Below, one piece after another: positions 43,347 through 51,648 of a stretch of DNA of 64,000 bases. The stretch covers positions 2,790,001 to 2,854,000 of the forward strand of contig NZ_CP013382.1 of the NCBI RefSeq assembly GCF_001513745.1. The letters are read 5' to 3'. The notes under the pieces are model-generated. The model searched no databases, was not told the DNA's origin, and saw nothing but the letters and a program-made list of their open reading frames with translations. Source of the DNA: Burkholderia humptydooensis. GTDB taxonomy: Bacteria > Pseudomonadota > Gammaproteobacteria > Burkholderiales > Burkholderiaceae. Every line of letters begins with the position of its first letter. The first letter of the stretch is position 1. Both the position numbers and the translations under genes were made by a program.

Positions 43347-44555
43347 TCAGGCGAGCTTGCAGCCCGTCTTGTCGACGGGCAGGAACGACTGGCCGGAGCT
43401 GACGATGTCCGCGTAGTCGTCGGCGTTGCGCATCCGGCTCTTCGGCTTGCCCTTCAGCAGGTAGTAGTTCTTCAGCACCTGATGGTCACCCTTGCGGATT
43501 GCCTCGGCGCCCGTCAGGCCGTCATATTTCATCCCTTCGAGCGCGGCGATCACCTTCTTCGGATCGGCGCTGCCCGCCTTCACCATCCCGTCGAGCAGGA
43601 TCTTCGAGCAGATGTACGAGCCCGCGAGGCTGTAGTTCGGATTCGCCTTGAACGCCGCGCTCGCGCGCTTGACGAGATCGCGGTTCAGCGGCGAATCGAT
43701 CCCGTGCCAGTATTGCGCGCCGAAGTAGACGCCGTCGCAGAGGTCCGCGCCGAGCGCCTCGAACTGCTCGAGCCCCGACGCCCACGCCATCAGGATCGTG
43801 CAGTTGTTCTTCATCCCGAAGCTCACCGCCTGCCGCAGCGTATCCGACGATTGCGAGCCGAAGTTCAGGATCAGCAGCACGTCGGGCTTCGCGGCAACCG
43901 CGTTCGTCAGGTAGCCGCTGAATTCCTTCTCGGCAAGCGAGTGATAGCTGTTGCCGACGTGCTCGATCCCCTTCTCCTTGAAGATCGCCTTCGCGGCCGT
44001 GAGCAGCCCCTCGCCGAACACGTACTGCGGCGTGATCGTGTACCAGCGCTTCGCCTTCGGCAGCATGCCGATCAGCGGACGCACCGTCTGCTCGATCGCG
44101 CCGAAGGTCGGCACCGACCAGCGGAACGTCGCGGCGTTGCAGTCCTTGCCGGTGATCTCGTCGGCGCCCGCCGTCGTGATGAACACGCCGCCCGCCTTCT
44201 CGACCTCCTTGCCCATCGCGAGCGCTTCGGACGACAGAATGCCGCCCGCGAAGAAGCGCACGCCCTTCTGCTGCGCGATCTCCTGCACGCGGCGCACCGC
44301 GGTCGCGGGCGAGCCCGCGGTGTCGAGCGTCATGTACGACAGCGGCATGCCGAGCACCTTGCCGTATTGCTGGATCGCGAGCTTCATGCCGAGATCGGCG
44401 TACTTGCCGTTCGCGGCGAACGGGCCGGACATCGGCACCGGGCACGCAAGCTGGACGCCCGCGCCCTGCGCGAACGCGGCACGGGACGAAAGCGCGCCGA
44501 GCGCGCCCGGGACGGCCGACAGCGCGGCCAGTTTCAACAGTTCTCGGCGATTCAA
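43347..44555 (-). CDS. Periplasmic substrate-binding protein of the Liv-type importer (Tat-exported)
   Basis: The 402-residue protein begins at TTG 44555, preceded by AAGGAG with 7-bp spacing. The N-terminus LNRRELLKLAALSAV...AFAQ is a twin-arginine (Tat) signal, implying folded export. The mature part has the type I periplasmic-binding (Leu/Ile/Val, amide/urea) pattern: VQLACPVPMSGPFAANGKYA, DTAGSPATAVRRVQEI and GVYFGAQYWHG. It is first in a seven-gene operon ending in two hydrolases. The hydrolases suggest a ureido- or peptide-like ligand rather than a plain branched-chain amino acid. Confidence 0.88.
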   Translation of the reverse strand: MNRRELLKLAALSAVPGALGALSSRAAFAQGAGVQLACPVPMSGPFAANGKYADLGMKLAIQQYGKVLGMPLSYMTLDTAGSPATAVRRVQEIAQQKGVRFFAGGILSSEALAMGKEVEKAGGVFITTAGADEITGKDCNAATFRWSVPTFGAIEQTVRPLIGMLPKAKRWYTITPQYVFGEGLLTAAKAIFKEKGIEHVGNSYHSLAEKEFSGYLTNAVAAKPDVLLILNFGSQSSDTLRQAVSFGMKNNCTILMAWASGLEQFEALGADLCDGVYFGAQYWHGIDSPLNRDLVKRASAAFKANPNYSLAGSYICSKILLDGMVKAGSADPKKVIAALEGMKYDGLTGAEAIRKGDHQVLKNYYLLKGKPKSRMRNADDYADIVSSGQSFLPVDKTGCKLA

Positions 44556-44647
44556 GTTGACGCTCCTTGGGGGGAAAGACACACGCGATGCGACCGACTG
44601 CCCGACCGCGCCGGCCATCTCTCGCGGATGCTGTGCCGGCCGTCGAT

Positions 44648-44669
44648 CCTATTTATCATGATAAATAGG
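44648..44669. promoter_or_regulatory. Perfect 22-bp palindrome, probable operator of the adjacent GntR regulator
   Basis: CCTATTTATCA is followed immediately by its exact reverse complement, giving a perfect palindrome of 22 bp. It lies in the only AT-rich segment between the importer operon and the divergent GntR/FadR gene. It overlaps the expected -35 of the rightward promoter whose TATAAT is at 44687-44692. Binding there could repress both directions. Confidence 0.65.
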
Positions 44670-44686
44670 ATTAACTTGATGCTAGG

Positions 44687-44692
44687 TATAAT
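44687..44692 (+). promoter_or_regulatory. TATAAT -10 box of the GntR regulator promoter
   Basis: A perfect TATAAT lies about 75 bp before the GntR ATG. The matching -35 position falls on the end of the 22-bp palindrome and is not consensus, so the promoter may be weak and operator-controlled. Confidence 0.5.
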
Positions 44693-44765
44693 AAATTCGA
44701 GTGTCAATCGGGCAAAAATCGGGCAAAAAAAGGGGCGCCGCCCTACACACTTGGGAGTGTCGAAG

Positions 44766-45599
44766 ATGGTCATGGACCGAGCGAACGCCGGGATCGCGGT
44801 CGAAATCAAGCAGCCGAAGCGCGCCGACCTCGTCGCCGAGGAGATCAAGCGGCTCATCACCGAGAAGGACCTGAAGCCGGGCGACCGGCTGCCGCGCGAG
44901 GCCGAGCTGCAGCAGCTCTACTCGGTGAGCAAGAGCACGATCCGCGAGGCGCTGAAGTCGCTCGAAGTGCAGGGGCTCATCAAGGTCACGACGGGGCCGA
45001 GCGGCGGCGGGATGGTCGTCGAGGTGCCGCTCGACCGCACGCTGCAATTGCTGCAGAACTATCTGTTCTTCAAGGACGTGTCGATCGACGACATCTACAC
45101 CGCGCGCCGGCTGCTGGAGCCCGAGCTCGCGGCGGGCGCGGTGCCGCATCTGAGCGAGCGGGATTTCGCGGCGCTCGAAGCGAACATCGCGTGCTGCGAC
45201 GGCTCGTCGGGGCCGCACGATCGCGGCCACATCGTGCGGCAGCGGCAGGAGGACATGACGTTCCACGACATCCTCGCGGCCGCGAATCCGAACCCGTTCC
45301 TGCGCTTCATCTGCGAGCTGATCAACGAGATGATCCGGCAGTTGATCGAATTCCGGAACGACACGCCGCTCGCCGAGCACCGCCGCTTCGGCGACGCGAA
45401 CGTGAAGATCCATCGCGCGATCCTCGAAGCGGCGCGCGGACGCGACGCCGAGCGCGTGCGCGCGCTGATGGTCGAGCACATGACCGAGGCGCCGAAGCAT
45501 GTGAAGCGGATGAAGGGCCGGCTGCGCGGCCGGCTGATTCTCGATTCGGAGATCCGCAAGCGGCCGCGCGCGGTCGCGGCGCCCGTCGAGAAAGACTAA
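44766..45599 (+). CDS. GntR/FadR-family transcriptional regulator
   Basis: The 277-residue protein has an N-terminal winged helix (LVAEEIKRLITEKDLKPGDR, then LPREAELQQLYSVSKSTIRE) and a helical FCD effector domain (about 95-245) with RLLEPELAAGA, a metal-type His in MTFHDILAAANPN, and HRAILEAARGRD. Such regulators bind carboxylate or amino-acid ligands. ATG 44766 follows GGGAG; ATG 44772 is possible. The divergent position and shared palindrome indicate control of the Liv-amidohydrolase operon and itself. Confidence 0.9.
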   Translation: MVMDRANAGIAVEIKQPKRADLVAEEIKRLITEKDLKPGDRLPREAELQQLYSVSKSTIREALKSLEVQGLIKVTTGPSGGGMVVEVPLDRTLQLLQNYLFFKDVSIDDIYTARRLLEPELAAGAVPHLSERDFAALEANIACCDGSSGPHDRGHIVRQRQEDMTFHDILAAANPNPFLRFICELINEMIRQLIEFRNDTPLAEHRRFGDANVKIHRAILEAARGRDAERVRALMVEHMTEAPKHVKRMKGRLRGRLILDSEIRKRPRAVAAPVEKD

Positions 45600-45684
45600 G
45601 GTCTGTTTACATACGGAACGCACATGCGTTGCCACGAGAACGGCCGCTCGCGCGCCGCGCGCGAACCGCCGCCGCCGACCTGCG

Positions 45685-48234
45685 CTAGTTGCCGCCGCCC
45701 GCGCCGGTTGCGGCCGACGCATCGGGCGTCGGCGTCGGCGACATCGGCGCGTTGTCGTTCGGCAAGCCGCTGTCCGGCCGCGGCGCGGCGGGCGGCGACG
45801 CCGGAAACGGCGGCGGCGTCGACGGCAACAGCGGCGGCACCGCCAGCGCAGGCGCGGACGCGCCGCCCGGCGCAAACGGCACGCCGCCCGTGGGCGAAGC
45901 AGCCGAAGCAGCCGAAGCGGCCAAGGCGGCCGCCTCGGATGCGGCGCGCGCCGCCGCCTCCGACGCCGCCTCGACCTCGGAAGCCGGCATCACCTCCTCG
46001 ACCGGCGCGCGCGGCGCCTTCGGCGGCGCGGCCTTCTGCTGCGGCTCGGGCTTCTCGAACAGGTAGCGATACCAGTCGCCGAGCCGGTTGCGGAACGTAT
46101 CGAGCGCGCTCGGCGGCGCCTCGGTCGCGAAGCGCTCGCGCGTGTCGACGAGCCGCGCGCGTATCGCCCGTTGATAGAAGTCGCCGACGATCGGCAGCGC
46201 GCTCCTCGCGCCTTGCCCCCAGTCGCTGCCGAGCGTCACGCGGCCGTCGTCGAAGCCGACCCACGCGCCCGCGACAAGCGCCGGCTGCATCAGGATGAAC
46301 CAGCCGTCGGTGTCGCCCTGCGTCGTGCCGGTCTTGCCGGCGATGTCCGCGCGAATCCCGTAGCGCGAGCGGATCGCCGCGCCGGTGCCGCGCTCGACGA
46401 CGCCGCGCATCACGTCGATCAGCGTGCGCGCCGCCGGCGCGCCGAGCGCGCGCTCGGGCGACGCGCTCGCGAACTCCGCGAGCACGTCGCCGTTGCGATC
46501 CTCGATGCGCGTGACCATCCGCGGCTCGACGTATTCGCCGACGTTCGCGATCGTCGCGTACGCGGACACCATCTCCTTCAACGTCACGGGGCTCGTGCCG
46601 AGCGCGAGCGACGGCACCGCTTCGAGCGCGCTGTCGCGCACGCCCATCGCGCGCGCGAGGCGCGCCACCTTCTGCGGGCCGACCTTCATCATCAGTTGCG
46701 CGGTGATCCGGTTGCGCGAATACGCGATCGCGTCGCGCAGCGTCATCGGCTTGCCCGTGGGCGGCGCATCGTCGTCGGGCCGCCAGATCTCGCCGCCCGC
46801 GAGCGCAATCTCGACCGGCTGATCGACGAACGTATCGTCGGGCGTCGCGCCCGCCGCGAACGCCGCGCCATAGACGAACGGCTTGAACGTCGAGCCCGGC
46901 TGCCGGCGCGCCTGCTGCACGTGATCGAACGGCTCGGTCGTGAAGTCGCGGCTGCCGACCCACGCCTTGATCTGCCCGTTGCGCGGATCGATCGCGAGAA
47001 AGCCCGCCTGCACGTCGGCCTTCGCCTTGCAGAGCGCGCGCGCGAAGCCGCGATCGGCGAGCAGGCGCTTGAGCGCGGCATCCTCGGTCGCGCCGCCGTC
47101 GAGCGCCGCGCGGAACTCCAGCGTCTCGCGCACGAACGCGCGGAACAGCGGATTGCCGGGCGCGCAGCCGCTGCCGGCGTTCCACATTCCGTTCGCGATC
47201 CCTTGCAACTGGTTCGTCTGCCGCGCGAGCGCCTGCGTCGCATACGCCTGCAGCCGCGAATCGATCGTCGTGCGCACGACGAGGCCGTCCGAATAGATGT
47301 TGTAGTCGTTGCGGTCGGCCCACGCGATCAACCATTTGCGCAGTTGCTGCGCGAAATGCGGCGCGGGGCCTGGCGGCTCCTTCTGCCGCTCGAAATCGAT
47401 GCGCAGCGGCTTCTTCTGCAGCGCCGCGTAGGCGGCCGGCGAGAGCTTGCCGTACTTCACCATCTGCGCGAGCACCGTGTTGCGTCGCACGAGCGCGCGC
47501 TCGGGGTTCAGCACCGGGTTGTAGTAGCTGTTGCCCTTCAGCATGCCGACGAGCGTCGCGGCGTCGAGCGCATCGAGCTGATCGGCCGATTTGTCGAAGT
47601 ACGTGCGCGCCGCCATCTCGACGCCGTAAGCGTTGTAGAGGAACGGCACCGTGTTCAGATACGTCTCGAGAATCTGCGCCTTGCTGTAGACCGCCTCGAT
47701 CTTCAGCGCGGTGATCGCTTCCTTCAGCTTGCGCGTGAGCGTGGGCGCGCGGCCGATCTCGTCCGGATACAGGTTGCGCGCGAGCTGCTGCGTGATCGTC
47801 GAGCCGCCCTGCCGGCCGCCCGAGAACGTGCGCAGCGCGGCGCCCGCGGTGCGGCGCCAGTCGAGCCCGTGGTGCTCGTAGAAGCGATGGTCCTCGGTCG
47901 AAATCAGCGCGTCGACCATCTTCGGCGAGATGTCGGCGAGCGGCACCCATTCGCGGTTCGACGGCTTGAACTCGGCGAGCAGCTTGCCATCGGCGGACAT
48001 GATCTGCGCGGGCGCGTCGACGCGCGCCTTGCGGATGTCGCCGATGCTCGGCGTGAACGGGATCAGCGCGAGCACGTAGAGCACGCACAGCGCGGGGACC
48101 GCGGCGGCGGCGAGCAGCACGCCGCGTCGCGTCGGATGGCGCAGGCGGCGGAGGACGGCGGCGGCGTGCGGCTTCGCGGCGGCGAGCCGGGCCGCGCAAC
48201 GGTCGAGGAAGGACGACACGATTCGGCGATTCAC
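45685..48234 (-). CDS. Class A penicillin-binding protein (PBP1A-type)
   Basis: The 849-residue protein has a short cytoplasmic N-terminus, one membrane helix (GVLLAAAAVPALCVLYVLAL), a glycosyltransferase domain (STEDHRFYEHHGLDWRR with catalytic Glu; GGSTITQQLARNLY) and a transpeptidase domain. Transpeptidase motifs are GSTFKPF (S*xxK), SRN and GKTGTTQGD. It polymerises and crosslinks peptidoglycan. The C-terminal ~110 residues are Ala/Pro/Ser/Glu-rich and contain an in-frame 9-bp repeat. The start GTG 48234 lacks a visible ribosome site but fits the family N-terminus. It converges on the GntR gene. Confidence 0.92.
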   Translation of the reverse strand: MNRRIVSSFLDRCAARLAAAKPHAAAVLRRLRHPTRRGVLLAAAAVPALCVLYVLALIPFTPSIGDIRKARVDAPAQIMSADGKLLAEFKPSNREWVPLADISPKMVDALISTEDHRFYEHHGLDWRRTAGAALRTFSGGRQGGSTITQQLARNLYPDEIGRAPTLTRKLKEAITALKIEAVYSKAQILETYLNTVPFLYNAYGVEMAARTYFDKSADQLDALDAATLVGMLKGNSYYNPVLNPERALVRRNTVLAQMVKYGKLSPAAYAALQKKPLRIDFERQKEPPGPAPHFAQQLRKWLIAWADRNDYNIYSDGLVVRTTIDSRLQAYATQALARQTNQLQGIANGMWNAGSGCAPGNPLFRAFVRETLEFRAALDGGATEDAALKRLLADRGFARALCKAKADVQAGFLAIDPRNGQIKAWVGSRDFTTEPFDHVQQARRQPGSTFKPFVYGAAFAAGATPDDTFVDQPVEIALAGGEIWRPDDDAPPTGKPMTLRDAIAYSRNRITAQLMMKVGPQKVARLARAMGVRDSALEAVPSLALGTSPVTLKEMVSAYATIANVGEYVEPRMVTRIEDRNGDVLAEFASASPERALGAPAARTLIDVMRGVVERGTGAAIRSRYGIRADIAGKTGTTQGDTDGWFILMQPALVAGAWVGFDDGRVTLGSDWGQGARSALPIVGDFYQRAIRARLVDTRERFATEAPPSALDTFRNRLGDWYRYLFEKPEPQQKAAPPKAPRAPVEEVMPASEVEAASEAAARAASEAAALAASAASAASPTGGVPFAPGGASAPALAVPPLLPSTPPPFPASPPAAPRPDSGLPNDNAPMSPTPTPDASAATGAGGGN
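45896..45931. repeat. In-frame 9-bp tandem repeat in the PBP tail (4 copies)
   Basis: GAAGCAGCC twice, then GAAGCGGCC and AAGGCGGCC, encode part of the Ala/Ser-rich C-terminal tail on the minus strand. Variation would change tail length only. Confidence 0.7.
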
Positions 48235-48365
48235 GCGGTGATGCGAATGGGTGGGAAAGCGTGAATCGTACCAAACGCGGGAGGGCGGGCTCCCAAGTGG
48301 CGCGAAGGCGGGCGGCGCAGCGGTGAATTGGCCGCGCGATCGCCGTCACGCCGCCGCGCCCGGCA

Positions 48366-49934
48366 TCAGGCCCTCGCCGTCCTGATCAGGCCCTCGCAGG
48401 TTCCGACCTGCGGATCGCCCGCCGGCAGCTTCCCGCACACGCCCTCGAACTGCTTGACGAGCGCCTGCGCCGCCGCATCGTGCGCGCCGCGCTGCCGCCA
48501 GTGCGCGAGCTGCGTGACGACGCGCGTGAGCGCGCGCCGGTTCGCGCCATAGAATGCGTTGCGCGTCTGGCCCGCCTGCGTCAGCACGTCGTTCGCGATC
48601 CGGCGGATTTGCCCGGCGTCGTCCGGCGCGAGATCGACCGCGTTCGCGAAGTACGCCGCGCCCCAGCGCAGCCGCGTCGCCGGGCCGCTCGCCGCTTCAT
48701 ACGCTTTCCTGTACCAGTCGAGCGCCGCCGCCCGATCGCCGCGCGCCTTCGCGTTCGCGGCGAGCCCCGACATGAAGTAGTACGGCGTCGGCGAACGCGC
48801 GAGCTCCGCTTTCAGGAGCGCGTCGGCCGCATCGAACTGGCCGGCGTCGGTCAGCGTGTCGGCGGCCTCGCTGGCGACCGCCTGCCGCCCGTAGACGTTC
48901 GTCGATTCGGCAAGCGCCGACGCCGTCTGCCGCCGCACCGCATCGGCAAGCGCGGGCGGCAGCGGCGCGCCCGGTTTCGCGTCGAGCCGCGCGACGCGCA
49001 CGCGGCCGTGCAGCGCCATCGTACGGTCGATCGCGGCGAGCGACGTGTCGGTGGACAGCCGCGCGAGCGCCGCGTCGAACTGCTTCGCGAGCGACGCGCG
49101 CGCCGCCGCATCGTCGCCCGCCAGATACCGGACGACGTCGGCCGGCGCCGCGACGAGCACGTCGTAATCGGCGCGCGCGCGCTTCGGGTCGCGCAGCGCG
49201 TCGCGCACGGCCGCGGCGGCCGCCGCCTTGTCGACGTCGCCCTGCTGCGGCGGATCGCCCGCCGCAGCCGACACGGCGGCCTTCAGATCGAGCCGCAGCG
49301 CCTGCGCGTCCGCGAGGTCCGCGCGCGCATGGCGGGCGAGCGTCTGCAACGTCGCCGCGACGCGCTCGGCCGACACCGGCAGATCGCCGTCGGTGTCCCA
49401 CGAGTAATCGGCGAGCACGCGCCAATCGTCGGTCGTGACGCGCGCGCCGTCCTTCAGCGCGGCGGCGAGCGTCTGCCTGAACGGATGCGCCGCGTTCAGC
49501 CCGATCGACAGCGCCTGCATGTAGCGGTCGAGATCGACTTCGCCGGGCAGCCGCGTCACTTCGGTGCCGTCCGGCCGGAACAGGATCATCGTCGGATAGC
49601 CGCGCACCTTGAAGCGATCGCCGATCTTCTGCGCGTTCTCGGTGTCGCCGTCGAGATAGACGGGCACGAAGAACGACGAGCGCGACTTGAACGCCTGCTG
49701 GCTGAAGATCGTCGATTTCACCTGATTGCACGACGGGCACCAGACCGCGCCCCAGTACAGGAACAGCGGCTTGTTCGTGCGCTTCGCCTCGGCGAACGCG
49801 GCGTCGATGTCGCCTTGACGCCACGCGATGCCGGGCGGCAGATGCTCGGGGGCGTGCGGCGCGTCGGCGGCGAAGCACGCGGCCGCGGCGGCGACGAGCA
49901 GCGACGCCGTCAGCTTTCGAATCGCAGTTTTCAT
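48366..49934 (-). CDS. Exported thioredoxin-fold protein with long C-terminal helical region
   Basis: The 522-residue protein has a signal peptide (LTASLLVAAAAACFAADA), then a thioredoxin-like domain (about 35-140) with the active pair C66/C69 in YWGAVWCPSCNQV and the cis-Pro region RGYPTMILF. The remaining ~370 residues are helical and contain TPR-like alternation (TLTDAGQFDAADALLKAELA, then DRAAALDWYRKAYEAASG). It probably works in the periplasm on disulfides or as a redox sensor. ATG 49934 has only a weak ribosome site. It is followed by the PBP gene in the same direction. Confidence 0.85.
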   Translation of the reverse strand: MKTAIRKLTASLLVAAAAACFAADAPHAPEHLPPGIAWRQGDIDAAFAEAKRTNKPLFLYWGAVWCPSCNQVKSTIFSQQAFKSRSSFFVPVYLDGDTENAQKIGDRFKVRGYPTMILFRPDGTEVTRLPGEVDLDRYMQALSIGLNAAHPFRQTLAAALKDGARVTTDDWRVLADYSWDTDGDLPVSAERVAATLQTLARHARADLADAQALRLDLKAAVSAAAGDPPQQGDVDKAAAAAAVRDALRDPKRARADYDVLVAAPADVVRYLAGDDAAARASLAKQFDAALARLSTDTSLAAIDRTMALHGRVRVARLDAKPGAPLPPALADAVRRQTASALAESTNVYGRQAVASEAADTLTDAGQFDAADALLKAELARSPTPYYFMSGLAANAKARGDRAAALDWYRKAYEAASGPATRLRWGAAYFANAVDLAPDDAGQIRRIANDVLTQAGQTRNAFYGANRRALTRVVTQLAHWRQRGAHDAAAQALVKQFEGVCGKLPAGDPQVGTCEGLIRTARA

Positions 49935-50221
49935 CGATGAGAGTCCGGTTGGGAGCGGCGCCGCGCGGGATCGGCATCGTCGTCGCGGTCCGCATCGGGT
50001 TGACGTTCGAGCGCGTCGGCCGCGCGCTCCGTTCTTTTACGGCGCAATCGTATGAAGTATAGAAACAATCGCGGGCGCTGAGGGAGACCTTGATGCGGAC
50101 GGGGAAATCCGCGATGCGAGGGCGCGTGCGGCGGGCGGCCGCCCGCGCGATCGTCGCGTCGCGCTTCGCGAACCGCACGCCGCGAATCGAACATCGCGAA
50201 TCGCACACCGCGCGAGCCGGA

Positions 50222-51394
50222 TCAGAACTTGTGCCGAATCCCGACGATCGCGAGTTCCTGCGAATCGGTGCCCGAGTTCGCGCCATACGAGCCGACGGAT
50301 GCCTGCGCGTCGATCACCGAGCCGTTCGCGCCGAGCGTGTGGCCGCTCGCCTTCTGATAGCCGAACAGCGCATAGAGATCGGTGCGCTTCGACAGCGCGT
50401 AGCCCGCGCCGAGGTTCACCTGGTGATAGTGCGCGGAAGCCGGCCCGGTCAGCGACGTGTAGTTGTAGCCGACGCCCGCGCGCAGCGCCGGCGAGAACTG
50501 GTAGTTGAAGAACGCGGAGCCGCTGTTGAATTTCGCGGTGTCGTTGAACGCCGACAGCGAATCGCGGCCGTACTGCGTGTTCGAATACGCGAGGCCGAAC
50601 GTCGCCGAGCCGAGCGCATACTGGCCGCCGACGCGCACGATCTGAACCGACTTCGCGCTCGCGAAGCCCTGGTTGATCACCGTGTTGAACAGCGTATCGG
50701 AGCTGCCCGTCCAAGTGCGCACGCCGTTCGTCGCGGTGGCGCCGCCGTCGGCGTACAGGTAACCGGCGCCGAGCGACAGCGGCCCGTTCGCGTAGCTCGC
50801 CGCGAAGCTGTACGTGCGGCCGCTGCCCGTCGCGCCCGCGACGCCGCCGAAACCGTACAGCGCCTCGAACTGGAAGCCGGACAGCACGGGGCTCGTGTAC
50901 TTCACCGAGTTGCTGACGCGCAGGCTGTTGTCGTAGTTGTCGAGATCGCCCGGCGTCGCGAACACGCCGCCGAAGTAGTTGTCCTCGGTGAGCCCTTGCA
51001 CGAGGTCGACGACCGGATCGTACTGGCGGCCGAGCGTAATGGTGCCCCACGTGTTGCTCGCGAGGCCGACGATCGCCTTGCGGCCGAACTCGCGATTGCC
51101 GTTCTGCACGCCGGTGCCGAGATTGAAGCCGTTTTCGAGCTGGAACAGCGCGGCGAGGCCGCCGCCCAGATCCTCGGTGCCTTTCAGGCCCCAGCGGCTG
51201 CCGGACAGATTGCCGCTGCTGAACTTGAAGAGCGACGACTGATTGCGGCCGTCGGTTCCCTGGACGTTGTGCACGTACGCGATGCCCGCATCGACGATCC
51301 CGTACAGCGTGACGCTGCTTTGCGCGTGCGCGCCGACGGACAGCAGGAGGCCTGCCGGCACGGCGAGCGCCGCGAGATGCTTCGTTTGCTTCAT
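50222..51394 (-). CDS. Burkholderia-type general porin (OmpC-like)
   Basis: The 390-residue protein has a signal peptide ending VGAHAQ, the porin opening SSVTLYGIVDAGIAYV, then GNLSGSRWGLKGTEDLGGGL and FGRKAIVGL...ITLGRQYDP, and ends with a terminal Phe (GIRHKF), the outer-membrane insertion signal. It forms a trimeric 16-strand channel for small solutes. AGGA precedes ATG 51394. The 250-bp upstream region is comparatively AT-rich, but a definite promoter was not identified. Confidence 0.93.
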   Translation of the reverse strand: MKQTKHLAALAVPAGLLLSVGAHAQSSVTLYGIVDAGIAYVHNVQGTDGRNQSSLFKFSSGNLSGSRWGLKGTEDLGGGLAALFQLENGFNLGTGVQNGNREFGRKAIVGLASNTWGTITLGRQYDPVVDLVQGLTEDNYFGGVFATPGDLDNYDNSLRVSNSVKYTSPVLSGFQFEALYGFGGVAGATGSGRTYSFAASYANGPLSLGAGYLYADGGATATNGVRTWTGSSDTLFNTVINQGFASAKSVQIVRVGGQYALGSATFGLAYSNTQYGRDSLSAFNDTAKFNSGSAFFNYQFSPALRAGVGYNYTSLTGPASAHYHQVNLGAGYALSKRTDLYALFGYQKASGHTLGANGSVIDAQASVGSYGANSGTDSQELAIVGIRHKF

Positions 51395-51648
51395 GTGGTG
51401 GTTTTCCTCGTAGTCGACTTGTTGTTCGAATCGCTGAACGATACGGACAGGACGACGAATCGAAAACCAATTAATTCTGCGATGGTTATGATGGGCGAAC
51501 GCGCGGCAGAAACGAACGACAGGACTGGTTCCTCACTCACGGTTTGCACCGAGCTCAGCACGCCGAGCGTGTGAAGGAACCGACGTCGTTTCATTCTTGT
51601 ACGTCCTGTTCTCGTGATGCGGCCGCGCGCCCGCCGGCGTCCGCACGC

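Noticed and set aside
44708..44745. Direct repeat TCGGGCAAAAA x2 plus GGGCGGCGCCC and T-run (minus strand) as a terminator
   Set aside because: The stem would be only 4 bp with a 3-nt loop, too weak to call.
48366..49934. Thioredoxin-like protein as a lipoprotein
   Set aside because: The residues before C20 are all Ala and do not form a proper lipobox; a signal peptidase I site nearby fits better.
51391..51594. 67-codon minus-strand frame upstream of the porin, overlapping its ATG by ATGA
   Set aside because: The overlap is tempting, but the frame covers the AT-rich porin leader and has no recognisable composition or motif; chance is more likely.
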